From Salminus brasiliensis (taxonomy: Eukaryota > Chordata > Actinopteri > Characiformes > Bryconidae), in NCBI RefSeq assembly GCF_030463535.1, contig NC_132878.1:91901007-91965006 (forward strand): 64,000 bases of DNA, in the 5' to 3' direction. Below, piece after piece: positions 1 to 10,659 of the stretch (positions are counted from its first letter, which is position 1; each line of letters opens with the position of its first letter). The notes under the pieces were generated by a model that saw nothing but the letters and a program-made list of their open reading frames with translations, had not been told where the DNA came from and made no database searches. The position numbers were made by a program, and so were the translations under genes.

Positions 1-1740
1 AACTGTTCTACACATCTTCTACACACACATCTCATATTCCGATCTGTGTCCAAATTCCTTACCCTGCTACTACCTTAGACTACTACTTAGCTTACTTTTG
101 GTCCCTAGGAATCTAGGGAATCCATTAGTTCCTAATTCCTAATAAGTAACTTCATCCTGTTCTGTTAGATCAACTGCTGGACCACTTTGCTGTAGCTTAT
201 TTAGCTCCTGAGCTTATTTTAGCCTCCAAAACTCCAAAACCCACCTCCGCTCAGAATATCGTACTATAGGCCAGAAAGGTTCCTGTAGTATGGTTTTAGA
301 CTCCTCTACCTATCTCTGGCTAGGCATTAGTGTACTATAGGTAATAAGACTACTCCAGTATAGGTTTAGATTATGTTCCACTCTAAATTAGGGTTTAGTG
401 TATTTGCTATAGGTAAGGGTTTGAGCTTAGATTACTCTACTCATCTCTGGTTAGGGTTTAAGGGTTTAACAAAAGCACTACATTTGGTTTTAGACTATTT
501 AACTTTAAATTAGGGTTTAGACTCACTCAACAACTTAGTCCCTCATATTTAGTTTTGAATCCCTTTGGTTCGGGTAGTTCAGCACCTGGACGCCATTGCT
601 GTAGTCTACATTACGTCTGAGGTCTTTGGTCCCTTACTTTAGTCTCCAAAACTCTGGTCAGGACTGAGTTTACTACTCTATTCGTGTCTGTTTGTGGTTT
701 TACTGTGTTCAACTTCAGTAGGACTTATGACTATTCTGTGGATCTCTAAACTAAATTAGGGTATATTGTGTATATTTAAAGGATGGTGATCATCCAACAT
801 CCTGACCTCACTACCGCTCTTGTCACTGAATGCAATCAAATCTCACAGCAAAGTTTCTCCAAAATCTAGTAGAAAGCCTTCTTCTCTGGACAATAGACAG
901 TTACTCCAACAAAAGCAGGATCAATTTTTTTTATCTTCTTAATTTCAGAAGAAGCAATGAATGAGCTGGTGTCCCGATACTTTTGTCCATACAGTGTACT
1001 TCAGTGTGGGCTTTGTTTGGTTACTCCTCATGTTTGGTTAGGGTTTACTGTGTGTGTTAGAAGAAAGGGTAAGGCTAAGTCCCAGTCTACTCAGCTCACT
1101 TTTTAGTACCTTATATTTAGTTCTTAATCCTTAATGGGTAACTTCATCCTGTTCTGTTAGATCAACTCCTGGACCACTTTGCTGTAGCCCATATCACTCC
1201 TGAGCTTTAGCATCTTATCCCACCCCAAAACACCCCAAACAAGACCCAAGCCCACCTCTGCTCAGGACATAGTGTACAATAGGTCATAAGGGTTCTTTAG
1301 TATGGGTTTAGACTCTTCTACACATCTCTGGTTAGGGGTTCATGTTAGACTAGGAAGACTAGTGCTCAGCTTACTTTTGGTCCCTCATATTTAGTTCTTA
1401 ATCTCTTCTTAAACTTCATCCTGGGTCACTTTGCTGTAGCCCATATCACTCCTGAACTTTGGCATCATATTCCACACCCCCTAAAACACCCCAAACCAGA
1501 CCCAACCCCACCGCTGTTCTTTAGTATGGGTTTAGACTCTTCTACCCATCTCTGGTTAGCGTTTCATGTTAGGGTTCAAGTCCCAGACTAACCCCTAATT
1601 ACCCCCTAATGGGTAACTTCATCCTGTTCTGTTAGATCAACTCTTGGGTCACTCTGCTGTAGCCCATATCACTCCTGAACTTTAGCATCTTATCCCACCC
1701 CCAAAAACACCCCAAAACAGACCCAAGCCCACCTCTACTC
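1..1740. repeat. Degenerate telomere-like satellite margin
   Basis: No gene is seen here. The stretch is made of diverged, rearranged pieces of the same satellite that follows. Recurrent blocks include 'gggtttagactcttctac', 'acatctctggttaggg' and a long segment starting 'taacttcatcctgttctgtt', present near 148, 1138 and 1612. TTAGGG and TTTAGGG motifs are scattered through it, for example around 395, 455 and 510. Units are irregular in length compared with the tight array from 1741 on, as expected at the decayed edge of a satellite. A short transposon fragment interrupts it at about 780-1003. Confidence 0.75.
780..1003 (-). mobile_element. Truncated non-autonomous DNA element (MITE-like)
   Basis: The right end reads 'acttttgtccatacagtgta', the reverse complement of the terminal repeat type seen on several other copies in this window (14170, 14917, 33577, 39033, 58090, 62826). 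The internal part 'cctgacctcacta' followed by 'aatcaaat' matches the copy at 62826-63198. The other terminus is missing, so this is a fragment. It encodes no protein. Confidence 0.55.
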
Positions 1741-4700
1741 AGGACATAGTCCACTATAGGTCATAAGGGTTCATTAGTATGGGTTTAGACTCTTCTACAC
1801 ATCTCTGGTTAGGGTATCATGTTAGGGTTCAAGTCCCAGACTACTCACCTCACTCTTCAGTACCTCATATTTAGCTCTTAATCCCTAATGGGGGGCCCCA
1901 AGCCCACCCCTACCCAGGACATAGTCCACTATAGGTCATAAGGGTTCTTTAGTATGGGTTTAGACTCTTCTACACATCTCTGGTTAGGGTATCATGTTAG
2001 GGTTCAAGTCCCAGACTACTCACCTCACTCTTCAGTACCTCATATTTAGCTCTTAATCCCTAATGGGGGGCCCCAAGCCCACCCCTACCCAGGACATAGT
2101 CCACTATAGGTCATAAGGGTTCTTTAGTATGGGTTTAGACTCTTCTACACATCTCTGGTTTAGGGTATCATGTTAGGGTTCAAGTCCCAGACTACTCACC
2201 TCACTCTTCAGTACCTCATATTTAGCTCTTAATCCCTAATGGGGGCCCCAAGCCCACCTCTACCCAGGACATAGTCCACTATAGGTCATAAGGGTTCTTT
2301 AGTATGGGTTTAGACTCTTCTACACATCTCTGGTTTAGGGTATCATGTTAGGGTTCAAGTCCCAGACTACTCACCTCACTCTTCAGTACCTCATATTTAG
2401 CTCTTAATCCCTAATGGGGGGCCCCAAGCCCACCCCTACCCAGGACATAGTCCACTATAGGTCATAAGGGTTCTTTAGTATGGGTTTAGACTCTTCTACA
2501 CATCTCTGGTTAGGGTATCATGTTAGGGTTCAAGTCCCAGACTACTCACCTCACTCTTCAGTACCTCATATTTAGCTCTTAATCCCTAATGGGGGGCCCC
2601 AAGCCCACCCCTACCCAGGACATAGTCCACTATAGGTCATAAGGGTTCTTTAGTATGGGTTTAGACTCTTCTACACATCTCTGGTTTAGGGTATCATGTT
2701 AGGGTTCAAGTCCCAGACTACTCACCTCACTCTTCAGTACCTCATATTTAGCTCTTAATCCCTAATGGGGGCCCCAAGCCCACCTCTACCCAGGACATAG
2801 TCCACTATAGGTCATAAGGGTTCTTTAGTATGGGTTTAGACTCTTCTACACATCTCTGGTTTAGGGTATCATGTTAGGGTTCAAGTCCCAGACTACTCAC
2901 CTCACTCTTCAGTACCTCATATTTAGCTCTTAATCCCTAATGGGGGGCCCCAAGCCCACCCCTACCCAGGACATAGTCCACTATAGGTCATAAGGGTTCT
3001 TTAGTATGGGTTTAGACTCTTCTACACATCTCTGGTTTAGGGTATCATGTTAGGGTTCAAGTCCCAGACTACTCACCTCACTCTTCAGTACCTCATATTT
3101 AGCTCTTAATCCCTAATGGGGGCCCCAAGCCCACCTCTACCCAGGACATAGTCCACTATAGGTCATAAGGGTTCTTTAGTATGGGTTTAGACTCTTCTAC
3201 ACATCTCTGGTTAGGGTATCATGTTAGGGTTCAAGTCCCAGACTACTCACCTCACTCTTCAGTACCTCATATTTAGCTCTTAATCCCTAATGGGGGCCCC
3301 AAGCCCACCTTTACCCAGGACATAGTCCACTATAGGTCATAAGGGTTCTTTAGTATGGGTTTAGACTCTTCTACACATCTCTGGTTAGGGTATCATGTTA
3401 GGGTTCAAGTCCCAGACTACTCACCTCACTCTTCAGTACCTCATATTTAGCTCTTAATCCCTAATGGGGGCCCCAAGCCCACCTTTACCCAGGACATAGT
3501 CCACTATAGGTCATAAGGGTTCTTTAGTATGGGTTTAGACTCTTCTACACATCTCTGGTTTAGGGTATCATGTTAGGGTTCAAGTCCCAGACTACTCACC
3601 TCACTCTTCAGTACCTCATATTTAGCTCTTAATCCCTAATGGGGGCCCCAAGCCCACCTCTACCCAGGACATAGTCCACTATAGGTCATAAGGGTTCTTT
3701 AGTATGGGTTTAGACTCTTCTACACATCTCTGGTTTAGGGTATCATGTTAGGGTTCAAGTCCCAGACTACTCACCTCACTCTTCAGTACCTCATATTTAG
3801 CTCTTAATCCCTAATGGGTGACCCAAGCCCACCTCTACCCAGGACATAGTCCACTATAGGTCATAAGGGTTCTTTAGTATGGGTTTAGACTCTTCTACAC
3901 ATCTCTGGTTTAGGGTATCATGTTAGGGTTCAAGTCCCAGACTACTCACCTCACTCTTCAGTACCTCATATTTAGCTCTTAATCCCTAATGGGTGACCCA
4001 AGCCCACCTCTACTCAGGACATAGTCCACTATAGGTCATAAGGGTTGATTAGTATGGGTTTAGACTCTTCTACACATCTCTGGTTTAGGGTATCATGTTA
4101 GGGTTCAAGTCCCAGACTACTCACCTCACTCTTCAGTACCTCATATTTAGCTCTTAATCCCTAATGGGGGGCCCCAAGCCCACCCCTACCCAGGACATAG
4201 TCCACTATAGGTCATAAGGGTTCTTTAGTATGGGTTTAGACTCTTCTACACATCTCTGGTTTAGGGTATCATGTTAGGGTTCAAGTCCCAGACTACTCAC
4301 CTCACTCTTCAGTACCTCATATTTAGCTCTTAATCCCTAATGGGGGCCCCAAGCCCACCTCTACCCAGGACATAGTCCACTATAGGTCATAAGGGTTCAG
4401 ACTCTTCTACACATCTCTGGTTTAGGGTATCATGTTAGGGTTCAAGTCCCAGACTACTCACCTCACTCTTCATTACCTCATATTTAGCTCTTAATCCCTA
4501 ATGGGTAACTTCATCCTGTTCTGTTAGATCAACTCTTGGGTCACTCTGCTGTAGCCCATATCACTCCTGAACTTTAGCATCTTATCCCACCCCCAAAAAC
4601 ACCCCAAAACAGACCCAAGCCCACCTCTACTCAGGACATAGTCCACTATAGGTCATAAGGGTTCTTTAGTATGGGTTTAGACTCTTCTACACATCTCTGG

Positions 4701-6035
4701 TTTAGGGTATCATGTTAGGGTTCAAGTCCCAGACTACTCACCTCACTCTTCAGTACCTCATATTTAGCTCTTAATCCCTAATGGGGGCCCCAAGCCCACC
4801 TCTACCCAGGACATAGTCCACTATAGGTCATAAGGGTTCTTTAGTATGGGTTTAGACTCTTCTACACATCTCTGGTTTAGGGTATCATGTTAGGGTTCAA
4901 GTCCCAGACTACTCACCTCACTCTTCAGTACCTCATATTTAGCTCTTAATCCCTAATGGGGGCCCCAAGCCCACCCCTACCCAGGACATAGTCCACTATA
5001 GGTCATAAGGGTTTTTTAGTATGGGTTTAGACTCTTCTACACATCTCTGGTTTAGGGTATCATGTTAGGGTTCAAGTCCCAGACTACTCACCTCACTCTT
5101 CAGTACCTCATATTTAGCTCTTAATCCCTAATGGGGGCCCCAAGCCCACCCCTACCCAGGACATAGTCCACTATAGGTCATAAGGGTTCTTTAGTATGGG
5201 TTTAGACTCTTCTACACATCTCTGGTTTAGGGTATCATGTTAGGGTTCAAGTCCCAGACTACTCACCTCACTCTTCAGTACCTCATATTTAGCTCTTAAT
5301 CCCTAATGGGGGGGCCCCAAGCCCACCCCTACCCAGGACATAGTCCACTATAGGTCATAAGGGTTGATTAGTATGGGTTTAGACTCTTCTACACATCTCT
5401 GGTTTAGGGTATCATGTTAGGGTTCAAGTCCCAGACTACTCACCTCACTCTTCAGTACCTCATATTTAGCTCTTAATCCCTAATGGGGGCCCCAAGCCCA
5501 CCCCTACCCAGGACATAGTCCACTATAGGTCATAAGGGTTGATTAGTATGGGTTTAGACTCTTCTACACATCTCTGGTTAGGGTATCATGTTAGGGTTCA
5601 AGTCCCAGACTACTCACCTCACTCTTCAGTACCTCATATTTAGCTCTTAATCCCTAATGGGGGCCCCAAGCCCACCTCTACCCAGGACATAGTCCACTAT
5701 AGGTCATAAGGGTTCTTTAGTATGGGTTTAGACTCTTCTACACATCTCTGGTTAGGGTATCATGTTAGGGTTCAAGTCCCAGACTACTCACCTCACTCTT
5801 CAGTACCTCATATTTAGCTCTTAATCCCTAATGGGGGCCCCAAGCCCACCTCTACCCAGGACATAGTCCACTATAGGTCATAAGGGTTGATTAGTATGGG
5901 TTTAGACTCTTCTACACATCTCTGGTTTAGGGTATCATGTTAGGGTTCAAGTCCCAGACTACTCACCTCACTCTTCAGTACCTCATATTTAGCTCTTAAT
6001 CCCTAATGGGTGACCCAAGCCCACCTGTACCCAGG
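1741..6035. repeat. About 175-bp tandem satellite, roughly 23 units
   Basis: The anchor 'aggacatagtccactatagg' recurs at 1741, 1916, 2091, 2266, 2442, 2617, 2792, 2968, 3143, 3317, 3491, 3666, 3841, 4016, 4192, 4367, 4633, 4808, 4983, 5158, 5335, 5510, 5684 and 5858. Spacing is 174-177 bp except for one step of 266. Each unit carries two telomere-like hexamers (TTAGGGTATCATGTTAGGG). Units differ by small variants: 'ggggccccaag' versus 'gggtgacccaag' (near 3816, 3990, 6006), and 'gggttctttag' versus 'gggttgattag' (near 4045, 5363, 5538, 5888). The array stops abruptly at about 6035. The high identity points to recent homogenisation. Satellite class is not identified. Confidence 0.95.
4503..4617. 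repeat. Long-form insert inside the satellite (hybrid unit)
   Basis: One unit is 266 bp long because it keeps a segment beginning 'taacttcatcctgttctgtt' and ending 'ccccaaaacagacccaagcc'. The same segment, essentially identical, lies at 1612-1730 in the older margin. In the short units it is replaced by 'ggggccccaagcc'. The unit just before it also lacks the 'ttctttagtatgggttt' block (around 4396). This looks like an ancestral long unit preserved or re-inserted by unequal exchange. Confidence 0.7.
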
Positions 6036-6539
6036 GCATAGTGAGCTGCTGCCTACCTTCTCCAGCTGAGGAGCCTCCTCCTCCTCGCCACTCCGGGTAG
6101 AGAGGCTTCTCCACAGGGCCATTTGAACAAAGACCCAGGGTGGGCTTCACCCTGCTAGCTGCTCGACCCCCAATGCTTGTAGAAAACGAAGGCGATGGTG
6201 ATGGTGATGGTGATGGCGAAGTCCTCTGCTCGGTCCAAGCCAGTCTGTGGGGAAAGTCTGAATGGTCCTGAACAGCCTGCAAAGCCCTCCTGCCTCCGCC
6301 TGTGACTAAAGCGAGCTGCATGCTCATGGCTTTGGCTTGGAGGAGGCCAAAGAGGAAGCCTTGTTTTGTTTAAAAAAACGAGACGAAAATGTAAACCCTG
6401 AACCCAGAGACACCCTACACACTGGAAACCGCCTCCCAAGACGACCTAGTGGAGCCCAGGCTTGGTGTAGATGAGCATCTCACATTTTTTAACTTCTGCT
6501 CGACTCTGCTTGACAGATACACAGCGATAACGATACAAT

Positions 6540-6655
6540 AGCCTGTGGGCGGAGCTATGCAGATACTCGGCAGCTCATTGGCGCAGAGGGGAAACGGCAC
6601 CCGAAGCGTGCGCTCTGATTGGATGAAAGTTTTGTTTTCCTATATTACAGTGAAG
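6540..6655. promoter_or_regulatory. Orphan GC-box / CCAAT / octamer-like cluster
   Basis: Within about 100 bp there is a GC box (tgggcggagc at about 6546), an octamer-like 'atgcagat' (about 6557), two inverted CCAAT motifs (cattgg at about 6577 and tgattgg at about 6616) and an AT-rich 'cctatatta' (about 6639). Read on the minus strand this gives CCAATCAG, CCAATGAG and TCTGCATAGCTCCGCCCAC, a combination typical of vertebrate histone-type promoters. No histone or other coding sequence follows on either side. It may be a decayed promoter, the promoter of a non-coding transcript, or chance. Confidence 0.3.
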
Positions 6656-7925
6656 AGCTTAGGAGTAGAGCTGATCTTGGAGAAAATAAGGTTTCACTGT
6701 ATAAAAAATGGTATAATATATTATAGATTATATAATTTAATAATCACCACCAGCTTCTTCTTTACATCTTTATGGTGCTGGACTGAATGATCTCAGAAGC
6801 TGAAGGACCTTTCAGAGGTTTTGGTACAGCAGCAAGTGTAAAGTGCCACCCTGTGGTAAACTCCAGCATTTTATGATCAAGAACTGCTAGGTTCAGTACA
6901 GTCATGTGAAAAAAATGACACCAATGACAACATATTTAAACATTGAGACATTTAGTCTTCATACCAAGGGGGGGCAGAGAACATGTAGACACCAGCCAGG
7001 ACTTCTGGAGCAGGGTTTGTTTTTGGACAGACAGATGTTTAATCTGGCCCTGATGTTTGTTTGGGTTTTTTGACATCAAGGTAGATGCTGTACTTTGACA
7101 TCTACTGTGGCAAGAGCCACCTGTAGGTCCACTGATGCCTTTTTTGTGTTGGAGACTTCTTGTTTTTGGGTTCTTGGCCTGAACTTGCTAGGACGTTCTG
7201 ATCCAGCCCTGTTTGCAGTCGTTTCAAATGTTCTTCACTTGTAAATGAGTTAGCGGACAGTGGAACGGCTGATTTCCCGGACTCATCTGCATCTACAACC
7301 TTCTTTCTGAAGGCCTCAGGGATCTCACCATTGTTTAGATAAGACAGGCTCCTCCAAAACCCTCTCTGATCATCTGCAGCTGATGTTCTGCACCGGATAC
7401 TAATTGTAAACATCTCCAGCTGTAATAAATGCAGGGGTGTTCAAACGTTTTCATCACAAGACAATTACATTTCTATTCATCATATTTTACAAATGATGTG
7501 TAAAGACATTTCGTCGGTTGTGTGAGTTTAGGTAAATGTCCCGATGTTTAAATATGTTTAAAAAGCTCTCCACTGGGTGTCCTAAGTTCTTTCCACATGA
7601 TCATAGGTCTAGCATAAGTCTGCCCATTTGCCCCCCTACAATATTTGTGTACATATAAACTGCAGGAGATCAGATGTTGGTATGGTTCAACATGAGCAAG
7701 GATCTCAGCGATATGGGAACCGTGTACCGATGCTGAAAGCAGATACATCTGCAGATACCAATATTTCAATAGTGAGATGTAGAAATCGGGACCACATGCA
7801 AATATCAAAATTCAGATTTACAGATGCAGTAACAATAATGAAATGCTACTTATGCTAAATAAAATCTAAGCATAGCAGCTCAGCAATACCAAAACTGCAG
7901 TCAGATCTATTGTCCAATGTGGATA

Positions 7926-7926
7926 A

Positions 7927-7956
<30 letters not shown>
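7926..7956. repeat. (TAAA)n microsatellite
   Basis: Perfect run of the tetranucleotide TAAA, about eight copies, in AT-rich intergenic DNA. Confidence 0.9.
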
Positions 7957-7958
<2 letters not shown>

Positions 7959-8369
7959 ATTCTGCTGATATGTATGATTGGGATATTGATAAATATGGTA
8001 TATATTAATAAGCATGATGAATACACGCCTTTCAATTAAATACAGCATGGACCAATGCATTAAACGTAATAGAATAAATAAACTACTCATTTTTATTTTT
8101 ACAGTGTAAGAAATTACTTACTCTGTTCTGTTCCTTAAAATAACACTCATCATAAGCTCATATTAGCTCAGGGCTAACACATTAGCTTGTGGCTACTGCA
8201 TTTATATATATACATTTTATTAATTAATTTTTTTAACAGTACGATACTTTATAAAAATCAATAATAAACAGAAAATACAAACATATTAACAATATATATA
8301 ACCAATCATATTAATCTGGAACAAGCTAGTATTCAGTAAACTGTAGATTTTTATAGTAATCAATGCTGA

Positions 8370-8830
8370 ATGGTGGGGCACAAGTGGTTCCCATTCCATG
8401 GTCACTGGGGTGAAACCTAGGTAGTTGCCATGGTATATGGTTGGTCGCTAAATAGTTTTCAGGTGTTTGCTAGGTTGATACTATAGTAGTCAGTGTGGTA
8501 GCTTTGAGGTTGCTAGATGGATTCTATGTAGTTGCTAAGGCAGTTGCTATGGTATTGCAGGTGCATGCTATAGAGTTTCTTAGTGGGTGTTAGTGTGTTG
8601 CCAGGCTGGTATCCCAGGTGGTTGCTAGCATGTTGCCTAATTGGCGCAGCGGTACCCCCATGTGGTTGGTTTGAGGGTTACTAGTGTGTTTACTGTGGTG
8701 TTGCAAGGGGTTGCTATAGTGCTGCAAAATTGTAGCCAAGTGGTTGCTATGGATTTGCTTAGTGCTTGCTAGGGCATCCTTAGGTGGTTGGCTGGGTGTT
8801 ACTAGTGTATTTGTATGATTGGCACATAAG
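8370..8830. repeat. Degenerate 'gttgctatgg' minisatellite
   Basis: Dense, imperfect repeats of ttgctat / ttgctagg / gttgccatgg with spacers of about 10-25 bp ('cccaggtggttgctag', 'tatggtattgcagg'). The same family recurs at 9600-9850, inside mios introns (11560-12000, 12885-13790) and in col28a1 intron 14 (45545-46445). Confidence 0.8.
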
Positions 8831-9159
8831 AAGGGTGCATTGAGATTGGTAACAACTATGGCTAGGGTCTTTAAACAGCAGGGAAACTGTTCTCACCTAC
8901 AGTGGTTTCAGTATGTGTGATCTGAGAGTACCTGGTGTTCCACTTAAGAAAAGGAGCTGGAACTGAAAAGGTGATCACCACACACTGTGGTCCAGGTGGA
9001 AAACTCATAAACCATGTTAGCATGAGCAAGCTGATTCACACCCATGGTTAAGGTTCGGCACAAAAAAGAGGAAAAATATAATATATACAGCCACTCCTTT
9101 TTCAACTGATTTTCAACACATTTACATACGACCACATCCCAATAAATCTGGAAAGCATT

Positions 9160-9480
9160 TTATTTATTTATCCCCCAATTAGGACCACCAATTACCTAAT
9201 TACCGTACTCTCCCTTCCATGCGATGCCCCGACACTAGCGAGGGAGGACCAACTCACATGCAGCCAAACCTCTTATTTCTCGAACTGCCGTCGATGGTCA
9301 GCACTGCAGCGAAGCGATGTGAGAGAGAGCGCAATCTACCCACCCTAGAGAGAGCAAGGCCAATTGTGCTCTCTCTGGGGCCTCGGCTGCCAATGGCTAG
9401 CAGCATGCCTGGGATTCAAACCCGCGATCCTCTGATCATTAGTGACCGAGACTTAGTCTGCTGGACCAAGCATCTTATTT
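9160..9480. mobile_element. Interspersed repeat, SINE-like, family uncertain
   Basis: The stretch 'tcccccaattaggaccacc', then 'gatgccccgacactagcgag' and a tail with 'gggattcaaacccgcgatcc' resembles a dispersed teleost repeat. Related sequence occurs at 40505-40680 and 41030-41225 (gctcccaa, cacaccaactaacagacgcc, gagcgagcgcagac). 'gggattcaaaccc' is close to a tRNA-type B box, suggesting a tRNA-derived SINE, but I could not define its ends. Confidence 0.4.
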
Positions 9481-9599
9481 TCATTAAAAAGCAACAGATT
9501 AAACTGCATCCAAACTCCTGAAGGAAACGCTGAACGGCAGTAATGGAAACCAGCCTAGCTACCTAGCTGCTTTTGCTAACGATTAGAGCTAATGGCTAA

Positions 9600-9850
9600 T
9601 GATTGGAGCTAATTGGATTGCTAATGGGTTGCTATAATGTTGCTAGATGGTTGCAATAATGGTCATAGGTGATGATTTTGATGTTGTTAATGTGGCTAGA
9701 CAGTTGCTATGGTATCCCAGGTGGATGATATGAGGTTGCTGAGTATTTTCTAGGAGGTTGTGATTTTCGTAATGGTTGGTATGGTATTGCTAAGTGGATG
9801 CCAAATGGCTGCTATGGAGTTGCTATAGTATTCCACGGGCTTGCAAGCAA
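9600..9850. repeat. Degenerate 'gttgctat' minisatellite
   Basis: Second block of the same family as 8370-8830, with units such as 'gttgctagatggttgc' and 'gttgctatggtatcccagg'. It lies between 9160-9480 and the presumed 3' end of mios. Confidence 0.7.
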
Positions 9851-10659
9851 GTTGTGTTGCCAAGTGGTGGCTGGGTACCAGAGCTGCACAGAGCATCTGA
9901 TGAACACTCACGATCATGGTTCTGGAAGATAATCAAGGAGCCTGTGACAGGAAAACGCAACTCACACAGAGACAATAGGACCGGCGTACGATCAGGTTGG
10001 TGTATTGAATGTTCTCCACAACTAAAAGATCCTTCACCAGCACTTGTTACTTGACATTTGCTGTCATTTCACTGATAGGAACTGGGGAGGACAAAGGTTT
10101 TTGCATATGTTAATAAAATGGCACTTCAAAACATTCCTGTTGTTGTTATAAGTTTGATAAACAGATGAATACAATAAAATTCCCTGGGAATTCAGTGATT
10201 TAGAACCCTTCTAAACATCAAAATAAACCTCAAAATAAACACATGCACAAACGGTGTCCTAAAGAAACACTCAAAACATTCAAGAAGGCCCTCGTCAGAA
10301 GAAGAACAGGATTAGTACTGTTGGTAACATGAACATTCAGCTTGTGTTCGTCGCTAATGTTGAGGTAATAAAGTTGTTCCATTAAAAAAAAAGAGCCCAT
10401 ATTGCAGATTTGTCTTCCTTCCCGTATCTGATTTGTTGGTTCAGTCTCGTTTCAGCTCTCCACATGATTCAGCTCTCATCCATGGCATTGTCTCGGAGCA
10501 CCTGAGGAGGTAGATACGTACAGCACTCTGCCAGCGAGGAGCAGCAGACTGGCAGGCAGTCAGGCAGTCAGTTGGTCACCCCTGGTCCTACCATGTACTG
10601 GCCACAGCTACAGGTACGCATCCTCAGGAACACGGGGTGGAGTGTGAGGAGCTTTACTG

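Larger units (their letters stand above)
6036..10659. other. Intergenic region downstream of mios
   Basis: I see no convincing gene. Short open frames at 6155-6439, 7102-7413 and 7628-7858 have no recognisable domain and no coding-like conservation. Contents include a GGTGAT run near 6193-6220, a promoter-like cluster near 6540-6650, a TAAA simple repeat at 7926-7956, AT-rich DNA at 7900-8330, and 'gttgctatgg' minisatellites at 8370-8830 and 9600-9850. An interspersed repeat lies near 9160-9480. The distal part (10100-10659) may hold the mios 3' UTR. I did not find a clear minus-strand AATAAA close to the stop codon. Confidence 0.6.

Noticed and set aside
1741..6035. Possible CRISPR-like regular repeat
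   Set aside because: Units are contiguous 175-bp satellite with no unique spacers, and the DNA is eukaryotic.
5989..6439. Two minus-strand frames (112 and 94 codons) at the satellite edge
   Set aside because: One runs into satellite and both depend on the GGTGAT run; no family recognised.
7102..7413. 103-codon minus-strand frame
   Set aside because: No recognised domain or splice context; may be a relic of a dispersed element but I could not assign it.
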